Assembly: GCF_001898325.1 (NCBI RefSeq)
Contig: NZ_MKTR01000025.1
Span: 1 to 61,997, forward strand
Direction of reading: 5' to 3'
Source of the DNA: Microbacterium sp. 67-17
GTDB lineage: Bacteria; Actinomycetota; Actinomycetes; Actinomycetales; Microbacteriaceae
DNA length: 61,997 nucleotides
Of the stretch, positions 27,877-38,341 are shown one piece after another (within the stretch, counting starts at the first letter, position 1; the number at the start of each line of letters is the position of its first letter). The notes under the pieces were generated by a model that saw only the letters and a list, made by a program, of their open reading frames with translations, was not told where the DNA came from and did no database searches. The translations under genes were made by a program, and so were the position numbers.

Positions 27877-29481
27877 GTGTCCAAACCGGTCGTGCTGATC
27901 GCCGAAGAACTGTCCCCCGCCACGATCGAGGCCCTCGGCCCGGACTTTGATGTCCGCAACGTCGACGGCACTGACCGGCCCGCGCTGCTCGCGGCTCTTG
28001 CCGAGGCTGACGCGGTTCTCATCCGCTCGGCGACGAAGATGGATGCCGAAGCCATCGCGTCGTCGCAGAAGCTTCGAGTGATCGCTCGCGCCGGCGTCGG
28101 ACTCGACAATGTCGACATCAAGGCGGCCACTGCTGCCGGCGTCATGGTCGTGAACGCGCCGACCTCCAACGTCATCTCGGCCGCGGAGCTCACGGTCGGA
28201 CACATCCTGAGTCTTGCCCGCCACATCCCCGCCGCCCACGCCTCGCTCGCGCAGGGCCAGTGGAAGCGCAGCTCGTTCACGGGTGCGGAGCTCTACGAGA
28301 AGACCGTCGGCATCCTGGGCCTCGGTCGCATCGGTGCTCTTGTTGCCGAGCGGTTGCGAGCCTTTGGTGTGCGCCTGGTCGGCTACGACCCCTACGTGAC
28401 CCCTGCCCGGGCCCAGCAGCTGGGTGTCGAGCTTCTCAGCATCGACGACGTCGTTCGCGAGAGCGACTTCCTCACGGTGCACATGCCGAAGACTCCCGAG
28501 ACGACCGGCATGATCAGCACCGAACAGCTCGCTGCGATGAAGCCCACGGCCTACGTCATCAACGTCGCCCGCGGCGGCCTGTTCGACGAAGAGGCGCTGT
28601 TGGAAGCTCTCACCACCGGACAGATCGCCGGAGCCGGGCTCGACGTCTTCACCGCTGAGCCGCCGAAGCCGGACTCGGCGGCGGCGAAGCTCGTTGCTCT
28701 TCCCAACGTCGTCGGAACGCCGCACCTCGGTGCCTCCACCGACGAGGCGCAGGAGAAGGCCGGCGTTTCGGTTGCGAAATCGGTCAAACTTGCGCTCGAG
28801 GGCGACCTGGTTCCGGATGCCGTCAACGTCGCCGGGGGCGTGATCGACCCATTCGTGCGGCCCGGTATAGGGCTGGTCGAAATGCTCGGACAGTACTTCA
28901 CGGGCCTGACGCACAGTGCGCTCACCTCGCTGGATATCGAAGTCCGCGGGGAACTCGCCGCGTTCGATGTCAGCGTTTATCGGCTCGCGGCGCTCAAGGG
29001 CATCTTCACGAACATCGTCAGCGAGAACGTGTCGTACGTGAATGCGCCCCTGTTCGCTGAGCAGCGCGGCATCGAGACCCGCATGATCGTCGAGGCCGAC
29101 AGCCCCCAGTACCGGAACCTCACGGTGCTGCGCGGCACCATGTCAGACGGCACGACGCTGAGCGTTGCGGGAACGCTCGCCGGCACGCGCATGGTCCCGA
29201 AGATCGTCGCTATCAACGGCTACGACATCGAGGTGCCGATCGCCGGCCACCACGTCGTGATGCGCTATCAGGACCGCCCGGGCATCGTCGCGATCTATGC
29301 GAAGACGCTCGGTGACGCGGGAATCAACATCGAAGGGCTGCAGGTTGCGCACCCGGATGCCTCCGGCCACGCACTCTCGGTGCTGACGGTGGACGCCGCG
29401 GTGCCGGACGAGCTGCTCGACCAGATGCGTCAGGCCGTCGGTGCTGACCTGTTCTGCCAGATCGAGATCGTCGAACCCTAG
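27877..29481 (+). CDS. serA: D-3-phosphoglycerate dehydrogenase
   Basis: The 534-residue enzyme has the 2-hydroxyacid dehydrogenase fold: GLGRIGALVAERLRAFGVRL for NAD, the Arg in VARGG, Glu in FTAEPP and the catalytic His in TPHLGAST. The extra ASB domain and a C-terminal ACT domain (YQDRPGIVAIYAKTLGDAGI) match long actinobacterial SerA, which is feedback-inhibited by serine. GTG at 27877 has GAAGGA upstream; the frame is open before it but lacks conservation. A TAGGCT -10-like box lies near 27778, giving about a 95-nt leader. Confidence 0.95.
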   Translation: MSKPVVLIAEELSPATIEALGPDFDVRNVDGTDRPALLAALAEADAVLIRSATKMDAEAIASSQKLRVIARAGVGLDNVDIKAATAAGVMVVNAPTSNVISAAELTVGHILSLARHIPAAHASLAQGQWKRSSFTGAELYEKTVGILGLGRIGALVAERLRAFGVRLVGYDPYVTPARAQQLGVELLSIDDVVRESDFLTVHMPKTPETTGMISTEQLAAMKPTAYVINVARGGLFDEEALLEALTTGQIAGAGLDVFTAEPPKPDSAAAKLVALPNVVGTPHLGASTDEAQEKAGVSVAKSVKLALEGDLVPDAVNVAGGVIDPFVRPGIGLVEMLGQYFTGLTHSALTSLDIEVRGELAAFDVSVYRLAALKGIFTNIVSENVSYVNAPLFAEQRGIETRMIVEADSPQYRNLTVLRGTMSDGTTLSVAGTLAGTRMVPKIVAINGYDIEVPIAGHHVVMRYQDRPGIVAIYAKTLGDAGINIEGLQVAHPDASGHALSVLTVDAAVPDELLDQMRQAVGADLFCQIEIVEP

Positions 29482-30026
29482 CGCGGAGCGGTTGCCTGCG
29501 TGATGAGCTGAACCAAGGCATCCATCTCGGCATCGCGGGGGACTGGCGTTGCCAGGCCATCGTGCTGGAGTGCGTTGTTGTAGTAGACGCCGTCGCTGAT
29601 GAGCATGACGAGGTCGAGCGCGGTCTTGTCTGCCACGTGCGGGCGAAGCGTGTCGGCCCAGCGCTCCCGAACCGAGCGCAGTGCGTCGCTCGCTGTGCTG
29701 CGCCCGGCCTGGGCGAGGCGTGAGACCGCGAGGATCGCGCGGTCGAGGGCTGTGCCGTCCATCGCCGAGGTGCGCACGTAATACGCAACCGGTCCTTCCT
29801 CGGCCGAGGTCATGCGGGCGAGATCTTCGTCGACGCGCTGCTCCAGCCGAGTGAGCAGCGCGGCTTCGAGCGCCTCTTTCGAGGCGAAGTGGTAGAGCAG
29901 GCCGCCCTTTGATACTCCGGCGGCCCGGGCGATGGCATCCATCGTGGCGGCCCGCTCACCCTCGGCGATCAGGAGCGACTCGAACGCGTCGAGCACCTTC
30001 TCTCGGGCGTGCGGGGGACGACTCAT
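29478..30026 (-). CDS. TetR-family repressor of the adjacent DHA2 transporter
   Basis: The 182-residue protein has the TetR helix-turn-helix EKVLDAFESLLIAEGERAAT, then MDAIARAAGVSKGGLLYHFA (residues 9-50). Its C-terminal domain (TetR_C-type with LMLISDGVYYNNALQHDG) resembles regulators of multidrug pumps. It is divergent from the MFS gene across a 78-bp gap with a perfect operator. Its stop overlaps the serA stop by four bases tail-to-tail, so this pair looks inserted precisely at the end of serA. Confidence 0.88.
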   Translation of the reverse strand: MSRPPHAREKVLDAFESLLIAEGERAATMDAIARAAGVSKGGLLYHFASKEALEAALLTRLEQRVDEDLARMTSAEEGPVAYYVRTSAMDGTALDRAILAVSRLAQAGRSTASDALRSVRERWADTLRPHVADKTALDLVMLISDGVYYNNALQHDGLATPVPRDAEMDALVQLITQATAPR

Positions 30027-30063
30027 GCGCTCAAGGCTAGCCAGGCCGACTCCACGACTGTTA

Positions 30064-30085
30064 CTATACCAGCCAGACGGTATAG
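30064..30085. promoter_or_regulatory. TetR operator between repressor and DHA2 pump
   Basis: CTATACC (30064-30070) and GGTATAG (30079-30085) are perfect arms with an 8-bp spacer. The right arm contains TATAGA, a plausible -10 box for the pump gene. The site lies midway in the divergent gap. Confidence 0.65.
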
Positions 30086-30104
30086 AAATTCTGACGGTGA
30101 CATC

Positions 30105-31715
30105 ATGACTACCCTGACCGAGGACATCCGCATCGCCGAGAGCGAGGGTCGACCGGTGACGTGGCGCGGCTGGGCTGCGCTCGTGGTGCTGATGCTGCCC
30201 GTGCTGTTGATCTCAGTCGACAACACGGTGCTGAGCTTCGCGCTGCCCGAGATCGCCCTCGCTCTCGAGCCGACAGCGGCGCAGCAGCTGTGGATCATCG
30301 ACGCCTACCCGCTCGTCCTCGCTGGTCTGCTGGTCACGATGGGAACCCTCGGCGACCGGTTCGGACGGCGACGGATGCTGCTGATCGGAGCCACCGGATT
30401 CGCTACCGTGTCGGCGCTGTCGGCCTTCGCGCCCTCGGCGGAGTGGCTGATCGCGGGGCGTGCCGCCATGGGACTGTTCGGTGCCATGATCATGCCCTCG
30501 ACTCTTGCGCTGCTGCGCAGTATCTTCACCCTCCGCAGTCAGCGACGCCTTGCGATCGCCATCTGGGCCTCGATGTTCTCGGCAGGTGCAGCACTCGGCC
30601 CGATCGTCGGGGGAGTGCTGCTGGAGCACTTCTCATGGGGATCCGTGTTCCTCATGGCGGTTCCCGTGCTCGTCCCGCTGCTGGTGTTCGCGCCGCTGCT
30701 CGTGCCCGAAAGCCGCAACCCGGATGCCGGACGCGTCGACGCCCTCAGCATCGTGCTGTCGATGGCCATGATGGTGCCGATCGTGTGGGCCATCAAGGAG
30801 TTCGCGGTCCACGGGTTCTCGGCGACGGTCAGCGTTGCGTCAATCGCAGGAGTGGGGTTCGGCATCCTGTTCGTGCGGCGTCAGCTGCGCGCGCGCTCAC
30901 CGATGCTGGACATGCGGCTGTTCACGCGAGGCACCTTCAGCGGCGCACTGCTCGTGAACCTGTTGAGCGTCATCTCGCTCGTTGGCTTTATGTTCTTCAT
31001 CGCCCAGCATCTGCAACTGATCGTCGGGCTCTCCCCGGTTCAGGCGGGCTTCGCGCTAGTGCCGTCGCTGGCCTCGGTCATTCTCGCGGGACTTCTCGTC
31101 GTGCCCATCGCGTCTCGGATTCCACCCCGCATCGTGGTGCCCGCGGCGCTCATGTTCTCGATGAGCGGCTACCTTCTCGTGGCCGTGACGGCCGGTGGCG
31201 GGGACCTCGGCTGGCTCCTGCTCGCAAGTGTGCTGCTGGGTATCGGAATCGGTGCAGCCGAGACCGTCTCGAACGAGCTCGTCCTGGCAAGCGCTCCGCC
31301 CAGCAAGGCGGGCGCGGCAAGCGCCGTCTCCGAAACGGCGTACGAGCTCGGTGCCGTGCTCGGAACCGCTGTGCTGGGCAGCATCCTCACCGCCTCGTAC
31401 CGGTCGGGCATCGCGATCCCCGCGGGAGTGCCCACCGACCTCGCGGCGCAGGCCCGGGAAACGCTCGCCGGTGCCTACGTCGCGGCGGGCGAGCTCGCTG
31501 CCCCCATCGCCGACGCGTTGCGTGCTGCCGCTGCAACAGCCTTCGACTCGGGTGTTGCGGTCACCGCCGCGGTCGGGGCGGGTCTCATGGTCCTGGCTGC
31601 CGTTATCGCGGCCACTACGCTGGGATCGGCGCCGTCATCTGTGAATCAGGCGGCACGATCCGAGAACGAGGAGAGCAATGTCGCGCGAGGTGAAGCTAGC
31701 CGTCATCCCCGGTGA
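30105..31715 (+). CDS. MFS transporter, DHA2 (14-helix) drug-efflux type
   Basis: The 536-residue protein begins [21 protein letters not shown] and has about 14 membrane helices. DHA2 motifs are present: [16 protein letters not shown] in helix 1, [16 protein letters not shown] in loop 2-3, and [20 protein letters not shown] in helix 5. It probably exports cationic drugs or disinfectants with protons. ATG at 30105 was preferred because the longer frame runs through the operator. Its last 38 bases overlap the start of leuB in another frame. Confidence 0.88.
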   Translation: MTTLTEDIRIAESEGRPVTWRGWAALVVLMLPVLLISVDNTVLSFALPEIALALEPTAAQQLWIIDAYPLVLAGLLVTMGTLGDRFGRRRMLLIGATGFATVSALSAFAPSAEWLIAGRAAMGLFGAMIMPSTLALLRSIFTLRSQRRLAIAIWASMFSAGAALGPIVGGVLLEHFSWGSVFLMAVPVLVPLLVFAPLLVPESRNPDAGRVDALSIVLSMAMMVPIVWAIKEFAVHGFSATVSVASIAGVGFGILFVRRQLRARSPMLDMRLFTRGTFSGALLVNLLSVISLVGFMFFIAQHLQLIVGLSPVQAGFALVPSLASVILAGLLVVPIASRIPPRIVVPAALMFSMSGYLLVAVTAGGGDLGWLLLASVLLGIGIGAAETVSNELVLASAPPSKAGAASAVSETAYELGAVLGTAVLGSILTASYRSGIAIPAGVPTDLAAQARETLAGAYVAAGELAAPIADALRAAAATAFDSGVAVTAAVGAGLMVLAAVIAATTLGSAPSSVNQAARSENEESNVARGEASRHPR

Positions 31716-32730
31716 TGGCATCGGTGTCGAGGTTGTCGCCGAGGCCATGAAGGTTCTCGATGCGGTGACCGCGGGCAGCGACATCCGTTTCACGAAGACT
31801 CCCTTCTCGCTGGGAGCTGCGCGCTACCTCGAGACCGGCGACACGCTCACGGATGCTGACCTCGAGGCCATAAAGCAGCACGATGCGATCGTGCTCGGCG
31901 CGGTGGGCGGCGTTCCGGGAGACGTTCGCCTGAAGGATGCGAACATCGAGCGCGGGCTGCTGCTGAAGCTTCGTTTCGAGCTCGACCACTACGTCAACCT
32001 GCGGCCCTCGAAGCTCTACCCCGGCGCCCCGGGCCCGCTCGCGAACCCCGGCGACGTGGACTTCGTCGTCGTGCGCGAGGGCACGGAGGGGCCCTACGTC
32101 GGCAACGGGGGTGCGATCCGCAAGGGCACGCCGCACGAGGTTGCCAACGAGACATCCGTCAACACGGCGTTCGGTGTGGAGCGGGTCGTCCGGTACGCGT
32201 TCGCGCTTGCTGAGCGTCGCCGCAAGAAGCTGACGCTCGTACACAAGACCAACGTGCTCGTGCACGCTGGCGGAATCTGGCAGAGAATCGTGCGCGAGGT
32301 GGCAGAAGAGCACCCCGAGGTCGCCGTAGACTATCTGCACGTCGATGCGGCAACCATCTTCCTGGTCACAAACCCTGACCGCTTCGACGTGATCGTCACC
32401 GACAACCTCTTCGGCGACATCCTCACCGACTTGGCCGGCGCCGTCACCGGAGGCATCGGCCTCGCCGCTTCGGGGAACATCAACCCCGACGGCGCGTTCC
32501 CCTCGATGTTCGAGCCCGTCCACGGATCGGCGCCCGACATCGCGGGTCAGCAGAAGGCCGACCCCACTGCTGCGATTCTGTCCATCGCGATGCTGCTCGA
32601 TCACCTCGGGTTGCACGACGATTCCGCCCGCGTCACCCGCGCGGTGGAGGAGGACATCGCTTCTCGGGGCGAGGCCGCGCGCACAACAGCGCAGATCGGT
32701 GACGCGATCGTCGCCCGCCTGCAGGCGTAG
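31678..32730 (+). CDS. leuB: 3-isopropylmalate dehydrogenase
   Basis: The 350-residue enzyme starts [20 protein letters not shown]. It has the substrate Arg/Lys pattern of this family, [19 protein letters not shown] (metal Asp residues) and [20 protein letters not shown] for NAD. It oxidatively decarboxylates 3-isopropylmalate in leucine synthesis. ATG at 31678 has GAGGAG upstream. The start lies inside the 3' end of the DHA2 gene by 38 bp, so it probably needs a promoter within that gene or reads through from it. Confidence 0.95.
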   Translation: MSREVKLAVIPGDGIGVEVVAEAMKVLDAVTAGSDIRFTKTPFSLGAARYLETGDTLTDADLEAIKQHDAIVLGAVGGVPGDVRLKDANIERGLLLKLRFELDHYVNLRPSKLYPGAPGPLANPGDVDFVVVREGTEGPYVGNGGAIRKGTPHEVANETSVNTAFGVERVVRYAFALAERRRKKLTLVHKTNVLVHAGGIWQRIVREVAEEHPEVAVDYLHVDAATIFLVTNPDRFDVIVTDNLFGDILTDLAGAVTGGIGLAASGNINPDGAFPSMFEPVHGSAPDIAGQQKADPTAAILSIAMLLDHLGLHDDSARVTRAVEEDIASRGEAARTTAQIGDAIVARLQA

Positions 32731-32802
32731 CCTGGAACCACTCGGCTCCTTGCCGCGCTGGACGGACCCGCCACCGCCGCGCTCGAACGACTGGATTTCG
32801 AC

Positions 32803-33921
32803 ATGACTCTTCTTGACACCGACCCCGACGCCGGCCTTGCGCCCCTGCAGTTCCAGGTGATGCGCAACTTGCAGGCCAAGACGAATGCCGAGCGCGAGGC
32901 GATCCTCGCGAACCCCGGCTTCGGTCAGCACTTCACCGACCACATGGTCGACATCTGCTGGTCGGTCGGCGGCGGGTGGCACCGCCCGCAGGTCAAGCCC
33001 TACGGTCCGCTTTCGCTCGACCCGGCGGCGGCAGTGCTGCACTACGCGCAAGAGGTCTTCGAGGGCATCAAGGCCTACCGTCACGCCGACGGTTCGGTCC
33101 ACACCTTCCGTCCTGACCAGAACGGACGCAGGTTGCAGCGCTCGGCGCGGCGGCTGGCCCTTCCCGAGCTGCCGGTGTCGTACTTCATCCAGTCGCTCGA
33201 GGAGCTCGTCGCGGTCGACGGCGCCTGGGTTCCGTCGGGTGAGAACCAGAGCCTCTACCTGCGCCCGTTCATGTTCGCCAAGGAGGCCTTCCTCGGCGTG
33301 CGTCCCGCCAACAAGGTCGGCTACTACGTCATCGCCAGCCCCGCTGGCGCGTACTTCAAGGGTGGTGTCACCCCCGTGTCGATCTGGCTGAGCGAGGACT
33401 ACTCGCGCGCAGGCAAGGGCGGAACCGGCGCTGCCAAGACCGGAGGCAACTACGCGTCGAGTCTGCTGCCGCAGTCAGAGGCCTACGAGAACGAGTGCGA
33501 CCAAGTGGTCTTCCTCGATCAGGACGGCAACATCGAAGAGCTCGGTGGGATGAACATCGTCTTCGTCTTCAAGGACGGCACGGTCGTGACACCGCAGTCG
33601 GACTCGATCCTCGAGGGCGTCACACGCGACTCGATCCTGCAGCTGGCAACCGACCGCGGGCTTCACGTGCAGGGTCGCAACATCTCGCTGCGCGAGTGGC
33701 GTGAGGGTGTGGCATCCGGTGACATCGTCGAGGTCTTCGCCTGCGGGACTGCCGCCGTCGTGACTCCCATCGGCGTGCTCAAGGGACGCGACTTCGTCGA
33801 CCAGCAGCCCGTCGGCTCGCTCGCGCTCGAGCTGCGACAGGAGCTGACCGACATCCAGTACGGCCACGCCGAAGACCGCCACGGCTGGATGCACCGCCTC
33901 GACGCCCGTTCCCAGGCATGA
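32803..33921 (+). CDS. ilvE: Branched-chain amino-acid aminotransferase
   Basis: The 372-residue fold-type IV PLP enzyme has the Lys in [14 protein letters not shown], the binding segment [20 protein letters not shown], the [11 protein letters not shown] motif and [17 protein letters not shown]. It makes valine, leucine and isoleucine from their keto acids with glutamate. It ends with a four-base overlap onto the next gene. A 72-bp gap separates it from leuB. Confidence 0.95.
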   Translation: MTLLDTDPDAGLAPLQFQVMRNLQAKTNAEREAILANPGFGQHFTDHMVDICWSVGGGWHRPQVKPYGPLSLDPAAAVLHYAQEVFEGIKAYRHADGSVHTFRPDQNGRRLQRSARRLALPELPVSYFIQSLEELVAVDGAWVPSGENQSLYLRPFMFAKEAFLGVRPANKVGYYVIASPAGAYFKGGVTPVSIWLSEDYSRAGKGGTGAAKTGGNYASSLLPQSEAYENECDQVVFLDQDGNIEELGGMNIVFVFKDGTVVTPQSDSILEGVTRDSILQLATDRGLHVQGRNISLREWREGVASGDIVEVFACGTAAVVTPIGVLKGRDFVDQQPVGSLALELRQELTDIQYGHAEDRHGWMHRLDARSQA

Positions 33922-34697
33922 GAATCGCGCGGTTCCGACACGAGGATGCGATCGCCTACGGCATCCTCGACGAGGGCGAGCTCGTGGTGCTCGCGGGTGA
34001 CCCGATGTTCGCCGGCTACGAGACGACGGGGGAGCGCGTGCCGGTCGGCGAGGTCACGCTGCTCGCTCCGGTCATTCCGCGCTCGAAGGTCGTGTGCGTC
34101 GGTAAGAACTACCTCGATCACGCCGCGGAGATGGGGAGCGAGGCACCGGGCGAGCCGCTGCTGTTTCTGAAGCCCAACACGGCGGTGATCGGGCCGGACG
34201 AGCCGATCGTGCGCCCGTGGCAGTCGGAGCGTACCGACTACGAGGGCGAACTCGCCGTCGTCATCGGCCGCATCGCGAAGAACGTGACCGCGGATGCCGC
34301 GCTGGACTACGTGTTCGGCTACACGATCGGCAACGACGTGACTGCGCGCGACCTGCAGCGCTCGGATGGCCAGTGGTCGCGTGCGAAGGGTTTCGACACC
34401 TTCTGCCCGCTCGGACCCGTGATCGAGACGGAGTTCGACCTTGCGGGCGGCGCAAAGCTGACAACGCGTGTCAACGGCGAGGTCCGTCAGCGCGGGGCGA
34501 TCAGCGACATGATCCACTCGGTGCCGGCGATCATCGAGTACGTGTCGGCGGCGTTCACGCTGCTGCCGGGCGATGTCATCCTCACCGGCACGCCGGCCGG
34601 TGTCGGCCCGTTCGTGTCCGGAGACGTCGTCGAGGTCGAGATCGACGGGCTCGGCATCCTGCGCAACACCGCGCGGGATGCGGAGCCGCGTCGGTGA
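33918..34697 (+). CDS. Fumarylacetoacetate hydrolase-fold protein
   Basis: The 259-residue protein has the FAH-fold motif [13 protein letters not shown], the metal ligands in [13 protein letters not shown] and [14 protein letters not shown], the run [12 protein letters not shown] and the C-terminal [12 protein letters not shown]. Members act as hydratases, decarboxylases or acylpyruvases on diketo acids. The exact substrate is not readable. It overlaps ilvE and the following MFS gene by four bases each, forming an ilvE-fah-mfs-gltX run typical of Microbacteriaceae. Confidence 0.87.
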   Translation: MRIARFRHEDAIAYGILDEGELVVLAGDPMFAGYETTGERVPVGEVTLLAPVIPRSKVVCVGKNYLDHAAEMGSEAPGEPLLFLKPNTAVIGPDEPIVRPWQSERTDYEGELAVVIGRIAKNVTADAALDYVFGYTIGNDVTARDLQRSDGQWSRAKGFDTFCPLGPVIETEFDLAGGAKLTTRVNGEVRQRGAISDMIHSVPAIIEYVSAAFTLLPGDVILTGTPAGVGPFVSGDVVEVEIDGLGILRNTARDAEPRR

Positions 34698-35947
34698 CAC
34701 TGTCTGACGGCTGGGTCGACGATCGCCAGGAGGCGAGCGAACTCGCAGGCATCCAGCGACGCGCCGTCTGGGTGCTGTCGGCAGGCCAAGTGCTCGGCGG
34801 GCTCGGGTTCGGCGCGACAGTCTCCCTTGGTGCTGTGCTTGCCGCAGACATCGCCGGTGACGAGTCTCTCTCGGGGCTTGCTGCGGCGGGTGTGACCCTC
34901 GGTACCGCCGCGCTGGCCGTGCCGCTGGCTGCCCTCGCGCGTCGGCGCGGACGCCGTATCTCGCTGGCGTCGGGCATGGCGATCGCGCTCGTAGGCGTTT
35001 CGCTGGTCGTGGTGGCGGCGGCCGTTCGGTCGTTCCCGCTGCTTCTGCTGGCCTTCGGGCTCGTCGGAGCGGGTCAGACCGCGAACCTGCAGTCGCGTTT
35101 CGCTGCCGCCGATCTCGCCACGGATGCCACGCGTGGCCGCGACCTCTCGATCGTCGTCTGGGCGACGACCATTGGCGCCGTGCTCGGACCGAATCTCGTG
35201 CAGCCGGGGCAGGCGATCGGCGATGCCCTGGGGATGCCGCCCCTGACGGGCCCGTACGTCTTCACGATCGCGGCACAGGCGCTGAGCATCGTCGTGTACC
35301 TGTTCGCGCTGCGACCGGATCCGCTCCTGGTGGCCCAGACCGTCGCCCAGCGGCGGCGGGACCGGGTCGTGGCTCAGATCGTCAAGCCCGATCGCCCGGT
35401 GCCTGCTCGCTACGCGATCTTCGCGAACGCCGCCGCGCACGGCGTCATGGTATCGATCATGGCGATGACACCCGTGCACATGCTGCACCACGGGGCGAGC
35501 CTGACCATCATCGGTCTGACGATCAGTCTGCACATCGCCGGGATGTACGCGCTCTCGCCGGTGTTCGGCATCCTGGCAGACCGCGTGGGCCGCATCCCCA
35601 CGATCATGATCGGTCAGGCGCTGCTCGCGGCATCCCTCGTCACGGTGTTCCTCGGTGCCGAGTCAAACACTGCGGTCACGGTGGCGCTCATTCTGCTGGG
35701 CCTGGGGTGGAGCGCTGCCACCGTTGCCGGATCAGCGCTGCTGACCGAGTCGTCATCCGAAGAGCGCCGCACGACACGGCAGGGGCGCAACGACCTCTCG
35801 ATGAGTCTCGTGGGCGCCGTCGGTGCGATCACGTCGGGGATCGTCCTCGGGTGGATCGGATTCACGGGGCTCGCGCTGGTTGTCGGTGTCGCGGTGATCG
35901 CAACGGTGCTTCTCGCGCCGTACGGCCGCATCCGCCAGGTGGCGTAG
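34694..35947 (+). CDS. MFS transporter, unknown substrate
   Basis: The 417-residue protein has 12 predicted helices. Markers include [17 protein letters not shown] in loop 2-3, [20 protein letters not shown] in helix 4-5 and [20 protein letters not shown] in loop 8-9. GTG at 34694 overlaps the FAH stop. The ATATNLQSR-like central segment and the length fit the actinobacterial MFS commonly next to gltX. The transported compound is unknown. Confidence 0.82.
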   Translation: MTLSDGWVDDRQEASELAGIQRRAVWVLSAGQVLGGLGFGATVSLGAVLAADIAGDESLSGLAAAGVTLGTAALAVPLAALARRRGRRISLASGMAIALVGVSLVVVAAAVRSFPLLLLAFGLVGAGQTANLQSRFAAADLATDATRGRDLSIVVWATTIGAVLGPNLVQPGQAIGDALGMPPLTGPYVFTIAAQALSIVVYLFALRPDPLLVAQTVAQRRRDRVVAQIVKPDRPVPARYAIFANAAAHGVMVSIMAMTPVHMLHHGASLTIIGLTISLHIAGMYALSPVFGILADRVGRIPTIMIGQALLAASLVTVFLGAESNTAVTVALILLGLGWSAATVAGSALLTESSSEERRTTRQGRNDLSMSLVGAVGAITSGIVLGWIGFTGLALVVGVAVIATVLLAPYGRIRQVA

Positions 35948-35985
35948 TCGTCCCGACCCCCGCGTTGTGGCGTCCGCGTCGCAAC

Positions 35986-35991
35986 TAGACT
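35986..35991 (+). promoter_or_regulatory. -10 box of a leaderless gltX transcript
   Basis: TAGACT lies 8 nt before the ATG and no ribosome-binding site precedes the start. Confidence 0.45.
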
Positions 35992-35999
35992 CGGTATCT

Positions 36000-37520
36000 A
36001 TGCCCGGAACGCCGCATCCCGCCACCACGACCGCCACCGGATCCGACGTTCGGGTCCGCTTCTGCCCGTCACCGACGGGTCTGCCTCACGTCGGGCTGAT
36101 GCGCACCGTGCTGTTCAACTGGGCCTACGCGCGGCACAACGGCGGCAAGCTCGTCTTCCGCATCGAAGACACGGATGCCGCCCGCGACTCCGAGGAGAGC
36201 TACCACCAGCTGCTCGATGCGCTGCGGTGGCTCAAGATCGACTGGGACGAGGGTGTGGAGGTCGGCGGTCCGCACGCGCCGTACCGACAGTCGCAGCGCC
36301 ACGAGATCTACCGAGGCGTGCTCGAGAAGCTCATCGATGCCGGTGTCGTGTACGAGAGCTACTCGACTGCCGAAGAGATCGATGCCCGAAACGAGGCCGC
36401 GGGGCGCGCGAAGCAGCTCGGCTACGACAACTACGACCGCGACCTTACGGATGAGCAGAAGGCAGCGTTCCGTGCCGAGGGTCGCGAGCCCGCCTGGCGC
36501 CTGCGGGTACCCGACCACGACCTCACCTACGTGGATCTGATCCGCGGCGAGGTGACCTTCCCGGCGGGATCCTTCCCCGACTTCGTCATCGTGCGCGCCG
36601 GCGGAGTTCCGCTGTACACGTTCGTGAACCCGGTCGATGACGCTCTCATGGGCATCACTCACGTCATCCGCGGTGAAGACCTCATGCCGTCCACGGCGCG
36701 CCAGCTCGCGCTCTATGACGCGCTCGTGACCGCCGGTGTCACCGAATTCGTGCCACGCTTCGGCCACATGCCGCTCGTGCTGGGGGAGGAGGGCAACAAG
36801 AAGCTCTCCAAGCGTGACCCGAAGGCCGACCTCTTCTTGCAGCGCGAGAAGGGTTTCATCCACGAGGGGCTGCTGAACTACCTCGCTCTGCTGGGCTGGT
36901 CGATCGCTCCCGACCGCGATGTCTTCTCGCTCGATGAGCTCGTGGCTGCGTTCGACATCGCCGACGTGAACCCGAACCCGGCCCGCTTCGACCAGAAGAA
37001 GGCGGAGTCGATCAACGGCGACCACATCCGGATGCTGGGGGCCGAGGATTTCGCTTCCCGTCTCGTTCCGTACCTGGTCGCCGCCGGGGTCGTGTCGGAT
37101 CCGATGACTGACGCACAGGCGCAGATGCTCGCTGCATCCGCCCCGCTCGTGCAGGAGCGGATGCAGCTGCTCGGTGACGCCCCCGGCCTCCTCGGCTTCT
37201 TGTTCACGGACACCGTCGCCTACGAGGACGATGCACTGACGTCTCTGCCCGCGAACGCCGGCGAGGTCCTCGTCGCCGGTGTGGGCGCGATCGAGCTGAT
37301 TCCGGAGGCGGAGTTCACCGCCGCCGCGATTCAGGAGGCTCTCGCCGCGGCGCTCATCGAGGTGCTCGGCCTCAAGCCGCGCGTCGCCTACGGGCCGCTG
37401 CGGGTAGCGCTCAGTGGCCGCCGCGTCTCACCGCCGCTGTTCGAGTCCATGGAGCTTCTGGGCAAGGATGCGTCGGTTCGCCGCTTTGGAGCGCTGGTCG
37501 ATCACCTCGCCGCAAACTGA
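36000..37520 (+). CDS. gltX: Glutamyl-tRNA synthetase
   Basis: The 506-residue class I synthetase has the HIGH-region [17 protein letters not shown] (residues 20-36), [14 protein letters not shown], the active-site [20 protein letters not shown] (KLSKR as KMSKS) and a C-terminal anticodon-binding domain. It charges tRNA-Glu and, in actinobacteria, probably also tRNA-Gln before transamidation. ATG at 36000 is preferred; a start upstream in the same frame overlaps the MFS end and has no RBS. tRNA-Gln follows 84 bp downstream. Confidence 0.96.
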   Translation: MPGTPHPATTTATGSDVRVRFCPSPTGLPHVGLMRTVLFNWAYARHNGGKLVFRIEDTDAARDSEESYHQLLDALRWLKIDWDEGVEVGGPHAPYRQSQRHEIYRGVLEKLIDAGVVYESYSTAEEIDARNEAAGRAKQLGYDNYDRDLTDEQKAAFRAEGREPAWRLRVPDHDLTYVDLIRGEVTFPAGSFPDFVIVRAGGVPLYTFVNPVDDALMGITHVIRGEDLMPSTARQLALYDALVTAGVTEFVPRFGHMPLVLGEEGNKKLSKRDPKADLFLQREKGFIHEGLLNYLALLGWSIAPDRDVFSLDELVAAFDIADVNPNPARFDQKKAESINGDHIRMLGAEDFASRLVPYLVAAGVVSDPMTDAQAQMLAASAPLVQERMQLLGDAPGLLGFLFTDTVAYEDDALTSLPANAGEVLVAGVGAIELIPEAEFTAAAIQEALAAALIEVLGLKPRVAYGPLRVALSGRRVSPPLFESMELLGKDASVRRFGALVDHLAAN

Positions 37521-37566
37521 GACGCGCCGCTGTCGGGTCTGGTTTGGCGGGGCGTTTCGCGTCGTC

Positions 37567-37572
37567 TAGACT
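37567..37572 (+). promoter_or_regulatory. Probable -10 box of tRNA-Gln
   Basis: TAGACT lies 32 bp before the tRNA within CTAGACTTGACCCT, nearly the same 14-mer as at tRNA-Lys. Confidence 0.45.
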
Positions 37573-37604
37573 TGACCCTTGGCGCCCGTTCCGGCGGGAA
37601 CCCT

Positions 37605-37679
37605 TGGGGTATGGTGTAATTGGCAACACGGCTGATTCTGGTTCAGTTGTTCTTGGTTCGAGTCCAGGTACCCCAGCCA
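37605..37679 (+). tRNA. tRNA-Gln (anticodon CUG)
   Basis: The acceptor TGGGGTA pairs with TACCCCA, and CCA is encoded at 37677-37679. The anticodon loop TTCTGGT shows anticodon CTG. The T-loop GGTTCGAGTCC region is normal. Length is 75 nt. Confidence 0.96.
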
Positions 37680-37683
37680 ACAG

Positions 37684-37707
37684 AAACCCGCGGAGTTCCG
37701 CGGGTTT
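37684..37707 (+). terminator. Terminator after tRNA-Gln
   Basis: AAACCCGCGG (37684-37693) and CCGCGGGTTT (37698-37707) form a perfect 10-bp stem with loop AGTT. Confidence 0.8.
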
Positions 37708-37741
37708 CGGCGTCTACGGGAATGTGGCGGGGAGGGCAACG

Positions 37742-38341
37742 ATGGTCCGTCGGATCCCGCTCGAGCAGCGTCGCGAGGAGCTCGTGGCAGCCGCGATCCG
37801 CGTGATCTCTCGTGACGGCGTCGGGAAGGCGACCACGCGACGAATCGTTGCTGAGGCAGAGATGCCGCTGGGCGCATTCCATTACGCCTTCGCGTCGCAG
37901 GATGAGCTCATGCGCGCCGTCGTTGACACCGTCACCGAGCAGGAGCGCTTCGCTGCCCAAGCGGGGTCATGGGACGCCCGTTCATTGGAGAGCGCCCTCC
38001 GCAGCGGCTTCGAGACCTACATCGGTCTCCTGGAGGCAAATCCCGAGCGTGAGCTCGTGCTCATGGAGCTCGCGTTGTTCTCCCGACGTCATTCCGCGGA
38101 CGGGATGCGCGACCAGTGGTCAACGTACTTCGAATCTGCCGCCGAGATGCTCTCGTACGCGGCCGAGCTCACGGGGTCCGAGTGGACCTCGCCTCTGGAC
38201 GAGCTTGCCCGCCTGCTCGTCGCGCTGCTCGACGGGATCACGCTGGCATGGCTGGCTGACCGCGACAGCGCCGCCGCGCGCCGCACTGCCGAGTTCGCGG
38301 CGTCAGGACTCGCCGCGCACGCGCGATCGATCTCAGACTGA
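37742..38341 (+). CDS. TetR-family regulator
   Basis: The 199-residue protein has the helix-turn-helix RREELVAAAIRVISRDGVGK, then ATTRRIVAEAEMPLGAFHYA (about residues 9-48). The ligand domain is rich in aromatic and acidic residues. ATG at 37742 has GGGAGGG upstream; the longer frame runs through the tRNA and is rejected. It is convergent with the beta-glucosidase, whose stop codon lies 9 bp inside this gene. Whether it regulates that operon is unknown. Confidence 0.85.
   Translation: MVRRIPLEQRREELVAAAIRVISRDGVGKATTRRIVAEAEMPLGAFHYAFASQDELMRAVVDTVTEQERFAAQAGSWDARSLESALRSGFETYIGLLEANPERELVLMELALFSRRHSADGMRDQWSTYFESAAEMLSYAAELTGSEWTSPLDELARLLVALLDGITLAWLADRDSAAARRTAEFAASGLAAHARSISD

Noticed and set aside
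37544..37741. N-terminal extension of the TetR gene through tRNA-Gln
   Set aside because: The frame crosses the tRNA and its terminator; a tRNA gene cannot also encode this leader.
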